DNA from: Acidobacteriota bacterium
GTDB taxonomy: Bacteria > Acidobacteriota > Terriglobia > Acidiferrales > UBA7541
DNA: 53,417 nt
Direction: 5' to 3'
Assembly: GCA_003225295.1 (NCBI GenBank)
Contig: QHYZ01000077.1
Location: 1-53,417, forward strand
The position numbers and the translations under genes are program-made. Below are positions 18,201-26,809 of this stretch, one piece after another. The notes under the pieces were generated by a model, which was not told where the DNA came from, made no database searches, and was given only the letters and a program-made list of their open reading frames with translations. Positions within the stretch are counted from its first letter, which is position 1, and the number at the start of each line of letters is the position of its first letter.

Positions 18201-18732
18201 CCTTGCCTACGCGCATGCTACCCTGTTCCCCGGTCGTCTCGACAGCACCTGCACCCAGCAACAGAAACTGTGTGAAGTTTCGATCCTGCAAAGGCAGGTT
18301 TTCCACCTGCGTGTTGCCTATGGTCTGCGAAATTGCTGACGTGTCCGTATCCAATGCCAGGGCGCTAGCGTTCACCGTGACTGTCTCCGTCACAGTGCCT
18401 GCCTTCATGGCGGCGTCCACGCGAACGTTTTGGTCGACCGCGAGATTGATGTTGTCCACGACTGTTTTCTGGAATCCCGCAGCTTCGACGGTAATCCGGT
18501 ATGTGCCCGGCCGGAGGTATGGAACGGCGTAATTTCCAGCTTCATTCGATTCCGTCACCTGACTGATATTTGTCGCTGTGTTCGTTACCGTCACTTTCGC
18601 CTTGGCGATAACCGCGGCGGAGCTATCAGTAATCGCCCCTAGAATAGTTCCGACTCCGCCGCCTTGGCCGTAGACCTGGCCGGCCGCTCCCATAGTGAAC
18701 AGTACGCACAACAGAAGACTTCGCCGTTTCAT
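15277..18732 (-). CDS. Oar-like TonB-dependent receptor with carboxypeptidase-regulatory-like N-terminal domain
   Basis: A 1151-residue outer-membrane receptor. A signal peptide (RRSLLLCVLFTMGAAGQVYG) is followed by a Cna-B-like carboxypeptidase regulatory domain (TILGAITDSSAAVIAKAKVT, then AGNYAVPYLRPGTYRITVEA). Next come a plug with the family phrase NNYTLDGLVNTD and a large beta-barrel ending in the aromatic-rich QLRLDAFNTFNHPHFDAP and a terminal LGAKFQF typical of beta-barrel insertion. Such receptors are greatly expanded in acidobacteria and import oligosaccharides or other large ligands with TonB energy. Its place among rhamnosidases suggests uptake of rhamnose-containing oligosaccharides. 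ATG 18732 follows AGGAGGG. A putative operator (site B) lies 246-277 bases upstream. Confidence 0.92.
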   Translation of the reverse strand: MKRRSLLLCVLFTMGAAGQVYGQGGGVGTILGAITDSSAAVIAKAKVTVTNTATNISQVTESNEAGNYAVPYLRPGTYRITVEAAGFQKTVVDNINLAVDQNVRVDAAMKAGTVTETVTVNASALALDTDTSAISQTIGNTQVENLPLQDRNFTQFLLLGAGAVETTGEQGSMRVGKGNAISINGARPTSNNYTLDGLVNTDTALNTPAVILSIDAMQEFKEQTSTYSAEYGFSANQVNIVSKSGGNDLHGSVFWFGRNDALDAQTPFAGKNSKLRQNQFGFVASGPAYLPKLYNGRNKTFWLANYEGWRTTLGTTVQGLVADPAQLGGDFSASGLPAYGSAACTTALASNLPCMPIDPTTGAPFPGNKIPSTSFSRLAKTSLAQNIFPAPNCTTCGAAVNFREAVNAPTSQNQQTYKLDQDLGRFGRVFGRGTLANYTNSNAGGTVSIPLGNGSFVEKETSWTVGHTINIGSHLVNQARYGQLEATANQCSQAVPQSVVDAIAFTGAFPNLSDCARSYPGITLNPTSRVGGPVNDTTLSNIPTREIADSLTLIHGKQTLTMGVDYRHWIQKRNLNADYLGDFTYRNDLINQNGSSNGFIPGPQNGCPTPACGTANSIADFLLGYYQSVGVFLPGPFSKAGQIGNLNQYHFSYFAPFVQDDWKVSSRLTLNLGLRWDFRTVPFEQSNKMGWLDTSNPDGGLCIADPSLVTKGIAPAGSMYRYCGRHNPAVGSKKPFAPRFGFAYRPFGGDKTVIRGGYGIFFDSSEGREIDDSGDIYPYAVRAAVTPATQPVASAPKLSDQIFIPNNTISPVTPAQSTFIAVIISENPKNPYVQQWTLSLQREIFKNTTLEVNYLGNKGTHLLTRNNIAQAFAPDPNNITPVASRKPYKNFTGVYIDSEWRGRANYQSGNVKLEHRSTSLTFQAAYTWSKSLDDKSAAAGIGASGGGFQGFMDNHRPELDYGLSDFDVKSHFVSNFVYELPAGRGKRYLSNANRAVDAVIGGWQVGGIVTLQKGFPFSIGANDFNCLLDMPFCAGLNRANLVSGQNPNSGFTRSTAEWFNTAAFVQPGAGIYGTTPRNYLRGPGFNNWDMSLAKSVALTERMHFQLRLDAFNTFNHPHFDAPNSALGTPGFGSITSARPGRILQLGAKFQF

Positions 18733-18977
18733 TTCGCCCTCCTGTTATTCATCTCCGCAGTCACCCCAAGTTCAACTTCCCCTGCTTCCTAGACACCACC
18801 GACGCCACCAAGCGTGCTTCTACCTTGAAGAGCCGCGAGACCGAGCAGTACTCCCATCCTCGACTTATGGAAAACCCGCAATGCCGTTATTGAACGCGGC
18901 GCCCCGCGGTAGCACCGGCGAAGGCTCCTGGTGGCCCCAACACTGCCGCGCACTGTACTGGCAAAATTTGGATGCTG

Positions 18978-19009
18978 TCAATAGAAAAATGAATTTGTTT
19001 ACCTATTGA
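18978..19009. promoter_or_regulatory. Putative rhamnose-regulon operator, site B, in a 349-base intergenic stretch
   Basis: A perfect inverted pair TCAATAG (18978-18984) and CTATTGA (19003-19009) separated by 18 bases. The right arm is inside the 14-mer TTTACCTATTGAAA, identical to site A. It lies between rhaI and the TonB receptor gene. The rest of 18733-19081 shows no gene. Confidence 0.55.
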
Positions 19010-19081
19010 AACTAGCGCGGATATGGTTTTCTTGCGGCCCTGGAACACACCTATCCGTTGTTTGGTAGGAAGGTCACCTAT

Positions 19082-20272
19082 CTAGGCGTAGGACGCCGTG
19101 GTGCCCGTGTGACGGTCCTGGCGTTCCCGCGTGACTCGCTTCAAGTAGCCACTGTCTCGAAAAGCCTTCATGGGATCTTCGGGCAAACCCTTGGATTTCC
19201 GCCACTCCGCGACGATGGGTCGCACATCCAGCCAGAACGCGCCCCGCAGGCATTCCTCGGCATCCACCAGTGCGCAACTCTGCTGCAGCCCTGCCAACCG
19301 TTCGTGGTCCACTGTGGCCGCCTTGGCGTACAGCTCTTGTGCGCTGCACACCGTCTGAATCATTGCTTCGATTTTTCCTTTGAGGTTGTGGCTCTGGTCC
19401 ACCATGAATGCGATATCTGTTGTCGCACCATTTTCTGCTTCGAAAGCAAGAATCTCGTGAAAGATGCGGAATACCTGATAGGGATCGATGGAACCAAGTG
19501 TGAGGTCGTCGTCGGCATAGCGACGGTCATTGAAATGAAATCCGCCAATCATTTTCTGATGGAGCAGCCAGGCAACGATTTGCTCAATGTTCTGGGCTTG
19601 ATAGTGATGCCCGGTATCCACGAGCACATACGCCTGCGGACCGGCGGCCCTGGCCAAGAGCAAGGCCATGCCCCAATCAGCGATATCCGTGTGATAGAAC
19701 GCCGGCTCAAAGGGTTTGTATTCGACCAGCAGCCTCTGACGGGGCCGCAGAGCCCCATGAACTTCTTTCAATCCCTCCTCAAAATAACCGATCCGCTTTC
19801 GAATGCTCTGAGTCCCCGGATAATTGGAACCATCCGCAAACCAAGGCGAGATATCCCTGCAATTCAGGGTCTCTGCGATTCGGACGCAATCGAGAATATG
19901 CGTTAGCGCTTTCCGGCGAATGGATTCATCTGGATTTCCAAGCGATCCGTATTTGTATTCTTGGTCCTGAAACACATTGGGATTGATCGAACCGGGCTTG
20001 ACACCATGTTTCTTTGCCAGCTCTTTTACTTTGCCCGCATCTTGTGACCCATTCGGAAGGTCCCACTGAACGTGCAATGCCATTGTGGGGCACGCGCCGG
20101 TGACCGCATGCACTTGGGCGGCATCGCTGAATTTTTCTTCAATCGTGCTGGCGGCAGCCAGCTGGATGAACTTGCCAAATCGTGTGCCGGTGTTGGCAAA
20201 GCCCCACGAAGGCAGTTCTATCCGGAGATTGTCCAGCGCCTTCCAAACCGCCTCGGTCTGTTTAGTTTTCAT
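19082..20272 (-). CDS. rhaI: L-rhamnose isomerase, Pseudomonas-type
   Basis: Converts L-rhamnose to L-rhamnulose in the cytoplasm. The protein is a xylose-isomerase-like TIM barrel of the RhaI type rather than the E. coli RhaA type. Visible landmarks are SWGFANTGTRFGKF near the start, TGACPTMALHVQWD, the metal and substrate region LLVEYKPFEPAFYHTD, VLVDTGHHYQAQNIEQ, IGGFHFNDRRYADDDLTLGS and FMVDQSHNLKGKIEAMI. The conserved Glu, His and Asp residues expected to bind the divalent metal fall in these segments. The frame is open to 20368, inside rhaB, but ATG 20272 gives a normal N-terminus and a 396-residue product. It is the last gene of the rhaEW-rhaB-rhaI operon, 49 bases after rhaB. Confidence 0.93.
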   Translation of the reverse strand: MKTKQTEAVWKALDNLRIELPSWGFANTGTRFGKFIQLAAASTIEEKFSDAAQVHAVTGACPTMALHVQWDLPNGSQDAGKVKELAKKHGVKPGSINPNVFQDQEYKYGSLGNPDESIRRKALTHILDCVRIAETLNCRDISPWFADGSNYPGTQSIRKRIGYFEEGLKEVHGALRPRQRLLVEYKPFEPAFYHTDIADWGMALLLARAAGPQAYVLVDTGHHYQAQNIEQIVAWLLHQKMIGGFHFNDRRYADDDLTLGSIDPYQVFRIFHEILAFEAENGATTDIAFMVDQSHNLKGKIEAMIQTVCSAQELYAKAATVDHERLAGLQQSCALVDAEECLRGAFWLDVRPIVAEWRKSKGLPEDPMKAFRDSGYLKRVTRERQDRHTGTTASYA

Positions 20273-20321
20273 CGTGGCCCCAAACCATGTCCGCGCGTCT
20301 GTCGCTTTCCATCGAATTTCC

Positions 20322-21794
20322 TCACACCGTTTCTCGATTCCGAGCTTCTTCAAATACCGGCTCGGCAATTTCCTCCGCCCACCGGGCTACCGCGGAGGCT
20401 GCTACCCCGGTTGTTTCATTCCAACTTCCCTGCAGCGTGGCCATCTGGATGGCAAAATTTCCCAGCGTCGTGCTCTCGGTCGACCCCCGCAGTACTTCCA
20501 ACCCAGTCCGCTCCGCCGTCAAACGATTCAATAGAAAGTTCTTGCCTCCCCCGCCCACAATGAAGAGCCGCTTCAGTCTCTTCCCGGTAATTGTGGCAAT
20601 CGATCGCAGGACCTCTGCATATCTCTCGGCCATGCCGTGAAATATCAGGTTTGCGATCACCGGAATATTTCGGCTTTCCGCCGAAAATGTACGGCGCCCG
20701 GCGCGCTGGAGTTGCGCATTAATTTTCCCCAGCGTCCCGCCGGGACGTGTCAAGGGCGGGTCGTCGACATCGATCAAATAATCGGGAGCCGGAAGCGCCT
20801 CGCACTCTTGCAACAATGCACTCAACGAAATCGCACTCCCGCGTTCTTCCCATTCATCCATGTACTGGCGCAGCAGCCACATCCCGTTCACGTTTTTCAG
20901 AAAGCAGATGGATCTCCCTGCGCCGCCGAGGTTCGTAAAATTCATTTCCCGCGCCTCATCGCCCACGCAAGGACTTTTCAGAACCGTTCCTACCAGCGAC
21001 CATGTCCCCGAGCTGATGAACGCCCAATCCTCGCCGCTCGCGGGAATCGCCGCGATTGCCGATGCTGTGTCATGGCATGCCGGAACGATCAGCTTGGTGC
21101 CTCCTAACGCGGTGAGTTTCGCAAGATCTCCGCCGATGCTGCCGACGATCGAACCCGTAGGCACGATCTTGGGCGCCGCTGAAATATCCAGCCCGAGCGA
21201 CTCAAATATCTCCTCGCACCACTCCTGCCCGCCTAAACGGACCAGCTGGGTGTGCGTTGCGTTGGTGTACTCCGCCACGCGATGTCCGCCCAGTCGGTAG
21301 GTCACATATTCAGGCAGGTTGAGCCAGAATGTCCCGGGACGCCCGCCTGCCAGTTTGTCTGCGTACAACTGATAGAGCGTGTTCAACCCCAGCAACTGAA
21401 TACCGGTCAATGAATAAAGCCGCGACGGAGAGATAATTTCGTGGACCTTTTTTTCTGCCCTCTGTGTTCGTTCATCCCGGTAGCAAAAGGGATCTGCAAG
21501 TGGATCGCCGTTTTCATCCAGGCGAAGGTAATCAACAGCCCAACCATCCACGCCCACGGAGGCGATCCCTTCCGCCGCGGCGTCAGCGCATAAACGCAAC
21601 CCATCTTTCACTCCGTCTAATATCCGTCCAATATCCCACCGCAGTCCGTCCTGTGTAGCAATCGGGCCATTCGGGAAACGATGCATCACCTGCATCTGTG
21701 GTTGGCCTTGCTTCCATCTCAAAAGCGACACACGGCAACTCTGTGCGCCCAAATCTACCGCAACCAGAGCCGCTCTTTTCGCCGACGTCTCCAT
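20322..21794 (-). CDS. rhaB: L-rhamnulose kinase
   Basis: A FGGY-family sugar kinase of 490 residues that phosphorylates L-rhamnulose at C1. The N-terminal phosphate-binding loop is VAVDLGAQSCRVSLL, with the catalytic-base region GVDGWAVDYLRLD. The C-terminal half has SSGTWSLVGT and the adenosine-binding stretch IVGGGGKNFLLNRLTAERTG. GAQSCR at the N-terminus and QLLGLNTLYQLYA fit rhamnulokinases better than xylulose or glycerol kinases. It lies 43 bases after rhaEW in the same operon; a six-pair GC hairpin (21814-21828) occupies the gap. Confidence 0.93.
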   Translation of the reverse strand: METSAKRAALVAVDLGAQSCRVSLLRWKQGQPQMQVMHRFPNGPIATQDGLRWDIGRILDGVKDGLRLCADAAAEGIASVGVDGWAVDYLRLDENGDPLADPFCYRDERTQRAEKKVHEIISPSRLYSLTGIQLLGLNTLYQLYADKLAGGRPGTFWLNLPEYVTYRLGGHRVAEYTNATHTQLVRLGGQEWCEEIFESLGLDISAAPKIVPTGSIVGSIGGDLAKLTALGGTKLIVPACHDTASAIAAIPASGEDWAFISSGTWSLVGTVLKSPCVGDEAREMNFTNLGGAGRSICFLKNVNGMWLLRQYMDEWEERGSAISLSALLQECEALPAPDYLIDVDDPPLTRPGGTLGKINAQLQRAGRRTFSAESRNIPVIANLIFHGMAERYAEVLRSIATITGKRLKRLFIVGGGGKNFLLNRLTAERTGLEVLRGSTESTTLGNFAIQMATLQGSWNETTGVAASAVARWAEEIAEPVFEEARNRETV

Positions 21795-21837
21795 CGTTCT
21801 GGCTCTCGACCGGCCCCGCCTCGCGGGGACACTTACC

Positions 21838-24057
21838 CTACCTCAGAAAAGCTTCCGTAAGACCACCATCCACGGGTATCAGATGACCCGTCGTGCAGCG
21901 AGACTCCGGCCCGGCCAGAAACAGAATCGCTGCCGCGCAATCTTGGGGATCAATGGGCTGATGCGTTAGAGTCCGCCTGGCGTAAAACTCCGCCAGCAGT
22001 CCGCGCAGTTCTTCATCCGTCGCCTGCGAATCAAACTTGATTTCATATTTCGTGAGCGATGCTATCACGCGGTCGCGCGGAAACATCGTCGAACCTTTCA
22101 CTACCGTAGCGGGGCTGATTCCGTTTACTCTCACCTTTGGTGCAAGTGAAATGGCCAGTTCGCGCACAAGATGGCTGAGCGCCGCCTTGCTCACGTCATA
22201 CGCTTCACTGCCGCGCTTTGCCACCACCGCATTCGCGGAGCTTGTCAGCACGACGCTCCCGTCCAGATCCTGCTCGCGCAGAATCTTGGCAAGCTCGTCC
22301 GCCAACCGATGATTAGCGGTCACATTAATGTCCAGCGTCGTGTCCCACTGTCCATCGTGAATCACCCCGTCGGGCGACGATGGGAAAACCGCGGCAGTAT
22401 TGATCAGGATGTCTATCCCGCCATATATGGCGATCACTTCCCGAAATGCCTTGCGAATCGCTTGGCGATCCCGGATATCGATGGACACCACCGTGGCTGC
22501 TTCCTGGCTTGCGGTTTTTTGTAGATGCGCTGCCGTTCTCGCTGCCGCGTCTTTGTCGCGGTCCGCAACCACTACGTGCGCTCCACGTTGCGCCGCCTGT
22601 AGGGCAGTGGCTTGGCCTACTCCATGGCCTCCTCCGACCACCACGACCACCCGCCTACTCAGTCCCTTTTCGGGTGGTTGCCGCCGGATTTTTGCTTCTT
22701 CGAGCTGCCAGTACTCAATACGGAATGCTTCTGAGGGCGGCAGCGCCACGTAATTCTCATGGACGGTAAAAGCCTCCGTGTTTGCCGCTGCCCCCGCTTG
22801 CGGCAAAATCTCGGGAGCCTTCCCGCTTCCGAGAGCGGTCGCGCCTTCCATCACGTGAATCGCGTTGGTGTAAAACTCCCCGGTGATTCTCGCTTCCGTT
22901 TTGTTTTTGCCAAAACTAAACATGCCCATGCCAGGAATCAGCACGACCGTGGGATTCGCATCCCGCATTTTTGGTGAATCGGGGGCCGCATACGAGTCGT
23001 AATACTGCTTGTACTCTTGACGATAGACTTCCAGCCCTCCTTCGAACTTCTCGCGAAGCCCGCTCAACTTGAGCGAAGGTTCCCAATCCACGAACAGCGG
23101 CCGAATTTTCGTTCGAATGAAATGATCGGGACAGCTTGTTCCCAAATGAGCCAGCTTTGCCGCATCTCGCGAATTGACGAATCGCAAGACCTCCGCGCTA
23201 TTGCTGAAGCTTCCTATCATGCGTTGTCGCACGGACACCCGCCCGCGGATGAACGGAAAAATGTCGATTGCCAATTCGTGCTGATTATCGAGCGCCGTTG
23301 TAGCTGCGCCACCAAAGAGCTTGCTTTCCTTCTCTTCCACGTGCTGCACGACAAATTGACCTAGCTGGTCAATGATCGTCAGCGTATTCAAATAGCATTC
23401 CCTCTGCGTCTCTCCCCAGGTGAACAAACCATGCCCGCCCAAAACTATTCCGTCGCATCCCTTGCTGGCGCTCACTGCGTCGCGCAGCATCATCGCCAGT
23501 TCGAATCCCGGCCTCTGCCACGGCAGCCAGATCAACCGGTGCTCAAATCGCCGATTGAACTCCTCCATTTTCTCGCGCCCATTCGCTGCCGCTGCCAAGG
23601 CAATTCCCCAGTCCGGATGTAGGTGATCGATATGATCGATGGGAATAAACCCATGAAGTGGAGTATCAATCGATGCTGCCACAGTGTTGTTCCCAAACGC
23701 GCACAACGGGTACATCTCCACCATTTCGTCTTCAAATTTCACGCCGCGATATCGCTTTGCCGCGGCATGCAACTTCTCGAGATATAACGTCGCGAACCCT
23801 TTCCTTTGAATGCTCCCGACATCTCCGCCGCTTCCCTTGATCCATAAAACTTTTGCTGTGCTTCCGTCCAGTGGGTCTTTCTCTTCAATTTTGGAGCTGG
23901 TGTTCCCGCCGCCGAAATTTGTTATTCGCAGGTCGGATCCCAGTAAGTTCGAGCGGTAGCGCAGCAATTCCGGTTGGTCGAGGCTCTTCACAACCTGGTC
24001 GTCCCACCTATCTTCGAGATATCGCAGTTTCTCTTTAGATTTCTGAGGAGATAGCAT
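21838..24057 (-). CDS. rhaEW: Bifunctional rhamnulose-1-phosphate aldolase / lactaldehyde dehydrogenase
   Basis: A 739-residue fusion of the RhaEW type. Residues 1 to about 420 are a class II aldolase that splits rhamnulose-1-phosphate into DHAP and L-lactaldehyde (NFGGGNTSSKIEE, LWIKGSGGDVGSI, HIDHLHPDWGIALAAAANG, GIVLGGHGLFTWGET). Residues from about 470 onward are a short-chain dehydrogenase, with the cofactor loop VVVGGGHGVGQATA, the catalytic pair in YDVSKAAL, and the end TGHLIPVDGGLTEAFLR. In this family the SDR part oxidises L-lactaldehyde to L-lactate. It is the first gene of a minus-strand operon with rhaB and rhaI and has putative operator site D upstream. Confidence 0.95.
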   Translation of the reverse strand: MLSPQKSKEKLRYLEDRWDDQVVKSLDQPELLRYRSNLLGSDLRITNFGGGNTSSKIEEKDPLDGSTAKVLWIKGSGGDVGSIQRKGFATLYLEKLHAAAKRYRGVKFEDEMVEMYPLCAFGNNTVAASIDTPLHGFIPIDHIDHLHPDWGIALAAAANGREKMEEFNRRFEHRLIWLPWQRPGFELAMMLRDAVSASKGCDGIVLGGHGLFTWGETQRECYLNTLTIIDQLGQFVVQHVEEKESKLFGGAATTALDNQHELAIDIFPFIRGRVSVRQRMIGSFSNSAEVLRFVNSRDAAKLAHLGTSCPDHFIRTKIRPLFVDWEPSLKLSGLREKFEGGLEVYRQEYKQYYDSYAAPDSPKMRDANPTVVLIPGMGMFSFGKNKTEARITGEFYTNAIHVMEGATALGSGKAPEILPQAGAAANTEAFTVHENYVALPPSEAFRIEYWQLEEAKIRRQPPEKGLSRRVVVVVGGGHGVGQATALQAAQRGAHVVVADRDKDAAARTAAHLQKTASQEAATVVSIDIRDRQAIRKAFREVIAIYGGIDILINTAAVFPSSPDGVIHDGQWDTTLDINVTANHRLADELAKILREQDLDGSVVLTSSANAVVAKRGSEAYDVSKAALSHLVRELAISLAPKVRVNGISPATVVKGSTMFPRDRVIASLTKYEIKFDSQATDEELRGLLAEFYARRTLTHQPIDPQDCAAAILFLAGPESRCTTGHLIPVDGGLTEAFLR

Positions 24058-24147
24058 GGTCGGCTTTCACGCGAGCAAGTTGCCCGGTTAATTCACTTTT
24101 CCAGCACCACGAGCGTCCTTGCACGATACGCTCGGGGGAACAAGACT

Positions 24148-24171
24148 GCAATAGGTTAATTCTTTCAATAG
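24148..24171. promoter_or_regulatory. Putative rhamnose-regulon operator, site D
   Basis: GCAATAG (24148-24154) and TCAATAG (24165-24171) lie as a direct pair 17 bases apart, 91 bases upstream of rhaEW. The first is followed by GTTAA, resembling the GTAAA that follows the core in sites A and B. Arrangement as a direct rather than inverted pair makes this the least typical site. Confidence 0.4.
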
Positions 24172-24254
24172 AGAAATAAGGCCCGCCCTGGCCTGGTGCG
24201 TTCGCCGTGATCCCGGAACCGCTCATCCCTGGGCTTGCGCCGCGCCGGTCACCC

Positions 24255-25361
24255 TCAGCTTGCCGCCCGGGCTCTTTTCGCCAGGGACGTGGCCGTAACC
24301 AGCTTGTGGGCAATGTAATTGTAGGGCGGCACGGTCTGCCCATTGAGGATTCCCAATCCCAGTTGGATCAATCGCGGGCCATAGCTACCTGCTTCATGCG
24401 ATACCGAAGCAATGTAGGGTGTGCCCGGAGTCTTCATCTCCTCGAGAGCCTCTTGGATACAATCCTGGCCGACGATCGCAACGTCTTTCTCTCTCTTCAT
24501 ATCCCTTACCGCCTGAAGAGCTCCCAGCCCGCTAGTATCGGTGGCTGCTGCAATCAACAACCCGCGGTTTTTCGAATGCCGGCGAAGGAAGTTTTGCACC
24601 AGCCGGCAGCTCTTTTCTCGCAATCCTTCTCCGTCCACCAAGACGTATGCGTCGTGCTTCAGGCTAGGAAGCCGTGAGCGCACCCCTGCAAATGCGCCGG
24701 TGATGCGGCTCTGCACGAGCGGTCCCGCCTCCTCGATCCCCAACCCAAGGATTTGGCTAACCTGTCCGCCCCAATGGGTCTTGGCAAAAACGGCCAAATA
24801 CTGCCCCGCCTCAAAACCAACCCGGTAATTATCCACTCCAAAATAAGTGGCGTGTGGATGGGGGATGTCTACGGCGATCAGAGGAATCCCTGCTCCGGCG
24901 ATTTTGTCGGCGATAGCCGGCGCGATTCGCTGATCGATCTGAAATTCGATCACCAGGTCAACCTGCTGCCGGACAAATTCTTCCGCATTGCGCACTGCTA
25001 TTTGCGCATCATAGTGGTTGTCCAAGACCAGCAAATCCACTCCCGCCGAATTCGCCGCCGCCTGCAAACTTTCTCTCACTCCTTCGGAGAACGGCATCTC
25101 CGACGATTCGCCGCCGAAGCCAAACCGGACTTTCCTCGGTCGGGAAACCATCCGATACAGGCCATTCTCTGAATGCGCCAGGTAGCCGCGGTGCACCAGC
25201 GTCTTTAGAATCCGGTATACGGTCGTCTTGGAGATCCTGGTTCGTTGATATATTTCCTCGAGCGTCCTCGGACTATTCTCCTTCTGCATCAATTCCAGAA
25301 CGTCCAGTGCTTTAGATAGAACGGGAATCAGGTACAGACGTCCGGGAAAGGATTTGCCCAT
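24255..25361 (-). CDS. Chimeric regulator: IclR-type HTH fused to a sugar periplasmic-binding-protein domain
   Basis: A 368-residue cytoplasmic regulator. Residues about 12-70 are an IclR-type winged helix (LSKALDVLELMQKENSPRTL, then ISKTTVYRILKTLVHRGYLA). Instead of the GAF-like IclR effector domain, residues about 95-360 form a type 1 periplasmic-binding-protein fold of the RbsB/Peripla_BP_4 kind: LLVLDNHYDAQIAVRNAEEF, VDLVIEFQ, IPLIAVDIPHP, TYFGVDNYRVGFEAGQYLA and VAIVGQDCIQEALEEM. No signal peptide precedes it, so it is not an exported binding protein. The likely ligand is L-rhamnose or a pathway intermediate, judged from position. It is divergent from rhaT with putative operator site E between them, suggesting autoregulation. 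LacI-family proteins share the sensor fold but have a different DNA-binding domain. Confidence 0.9.
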   Translation of the reverse strand: MGKSFPGRLYLIPVLSKALDVLELMQKENSPRTLEEIYQRTRISKTTVYRILKTLVHRGYLAHSENGLYRMVSRPRKVRFGFGGESSEMPFSEGVRESLQAAANSAGVDLLVLDNHYDAQIAVRNAEEFVRQQVDLVIEFQIDQRIAPAIADKIAGAGIPLIAVDIPHPHATYFGVDNYRVGFEAGQYLAVFAKTHWGGQVSQILGLGIEEAGPLVQSRITGAFAGVRSRLPSLKHDAYVLVDGEGLREKSCRLVQNFLRRHSKNRGLLIAAATDTSGLGALQAVRDMKREKDVAIVGQDCIQEALEEMKTPGTPYIASVSHEAGSYGPRLIQLGLGILNGQTVPPYNYIAHKLVTATSLAKRARAAS

Positions 25362-25415
25362 GCTGGTTTGCCTCGGCGCGCAAATTCCCAGGAATTATAT
25401 CCCCAACCGCGAGTT

Positions 25416-25442
25416 TCAATACAGATATTCCTTTTGTATTGA
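25416..25442. promoter_or_regulatory. Putative rhamnose-regulon operator, site E
   Basis: A perfect inverted repeat TCAATAC, 13 bases, GTATTGA, extended by one further pair (A and T) inside. It lies between the divergent regulator and rhaT genes, 55 bases before the former and 115 before the latter. It is the cleanest palindrome of the five sites. Confidence 0.65.
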
Positions 25443-25556
25443 CAGCTCGCTTCTCTGGCACTACAGTCGCGTGTCGCCGTCCTTCCCTTTTCGTCTCAAG
25501 GTGTTCCTGGGTGCCCGGCGTCTGCTCCGATTGTCTCAAGAAGAAAAGAGGAACGT

Positions 25557-26759
25557 TTGCTCGCACCAAATCCCCCCCTAGGCGTGTTATTACACTGGCT
25601 TGGTGGCTTGGCGTCCGCTAGCTTTTACGTTCCCTACCGCCGAGTGAAAAGCTGGTCTTGGGAAACCTATTGGTTAGTCGGCGGTTTCTTCAGTTGGATC
25701 ATCGCCCCTTGGTTTTTGGCTTTCGTGATGACCCGCAACGTGGCCCAAGTACTTCATGAGACTCCGGCGAGCAGCCTCTTCTGGACCTACACATTCGGCG
25801 TTCTTTGGGGGCTGGGTGGTCTTACCTTTGGGCTCACCATGCGCTATCTCGGCATGTCCCTGGGTATGGCCGTGGCTCTCGGTTATACCGCCGTTTTCGG
25901 GACGTTGGTGCCGCCCATATTCCGCGGCGAATTTAGATCTGAGGTATTGGGCACCTCCTCAGGGCGAATCATTCTGGTGGGTGTTGTAGTCTGCCTCCTG
26001 GGCATCATTTTTGCCGGCATGGCGGGTATGTCGAAGGAAAAGGAGATGTCAGCGGAGCAGAAGCGCGCCTCAATTAAGGAGTTTGATTTGAAGCGTGGTC
26101 TTTTGGTCGCAACCTTCTCCGGAGTTATGAGCGCGTGTTTCGCCTATGGTCTCGCAGCTGGCGATCCCATCAAGGCCCTCACCGTAAGACATGGCACTTC
26201 GCCCATTTGGCAGGGACTTCCGGCACTAATCGTCGTACTTCTCGGCGGATTCACTACTAACTTCATTTGGTGCGTGATCCTCAATGTGAGAAATCACACT
26301 GGGTATCAATATTTTTCCACTCGCATCCGCAACGCGGGTCCCAACCGAACGGACGAGCCGATTCTAGAAACGGTCACAGATGCCCCCGGCGAGGAAATGG
26401 CTGCAGCCGCCCCAATTTCTGCCAGCAAATCTGCACTAACAAAAGCGCCCATGCTCCCGAACTACTTGTTCTCAGCTCTGGCGGGAACAACTTGGTATTT
26501 TCAGTTTTTCTTCTATACCATGGGTGAAACCCAGATGGGCCGATTCAAATTTTCTAGCTGGACCCTGCACATGGCCAGCATCATTATCTTCAGCACACTG
26601 TGGGGCATTGCCCTCAAGGAATGGAAAGGTGCTGGCGCGCGCACGAAATTGCTGGTGGCCCTCAGCCTGTTGGTACTTGTGGGTTCAACGATGATTGTAG
26701 GCTATGGCAACTACATTGGTACGGCGAGCAAATCAACACAAGCCGCATCTTCATACTGA
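25557..26759 (+). CDS. rhaT: L-rhamnose/proton symporter, RhaT family
   Basis: A 400-residue inner-membrane protein with about ten hydrophobic segments, of the RhaT family in the drug/metabolite transporter superfamily. Landmarks are ASASFYVPYRRVKSWSWETY, WLVGGFFSWIIAPWFLAFVM, WGLGGLTFGLTMRYLGMSLG and the late segment TTWYFQFFFYTMGETQMG. It imports L-rhamnose coupled to protons. The start is TTG 25557, preceded by AAGAGG at five bases. It opens a plus-strand series with the lactate dehydrogenase and HAD genes and is divergent from the regulator. Confidence 0.93.
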   Translation: MLAPNPPLGVLLHWLGGLASASFYVPYRRVKSWSWETYWLVGGFFSWIIAPWFLAFVMTRNVAQVLHETPASSLFWTYTFGVLWGLGGLTFGLTMRYLGMSLGMAVALGYTAVFGTLVPPIFRGEFRSEVLGTSSGRIILVGVVVCLLGIIFAGMAGMSKEKEMSAEQKRASIKEFDLKRGLLVATFSGVMSACFAYGLAAGDPIKALTVRHGTSPIWQGLPALIVVLLGGFTTNFIWCVILNVRNHTGYQYFSTRIRNAGPNRTDEPILETVTDAPGEEMAAAAPISASKSALTKAPMLPNYLFSALAGTTWYFQFFFYTMGETQMGRFKFSSWTLHMASIIIFSTLWGIALKEWKGAGARTKLLVALSLLVLVGSTMIVGYGNYIGTASKSTQAASSY

Positions 26760-26809
26760 ATCAGGTTCGCCAATGAAATTGCGCGTTGCAGTAAAAAATT
26801 CGGTGCGCG

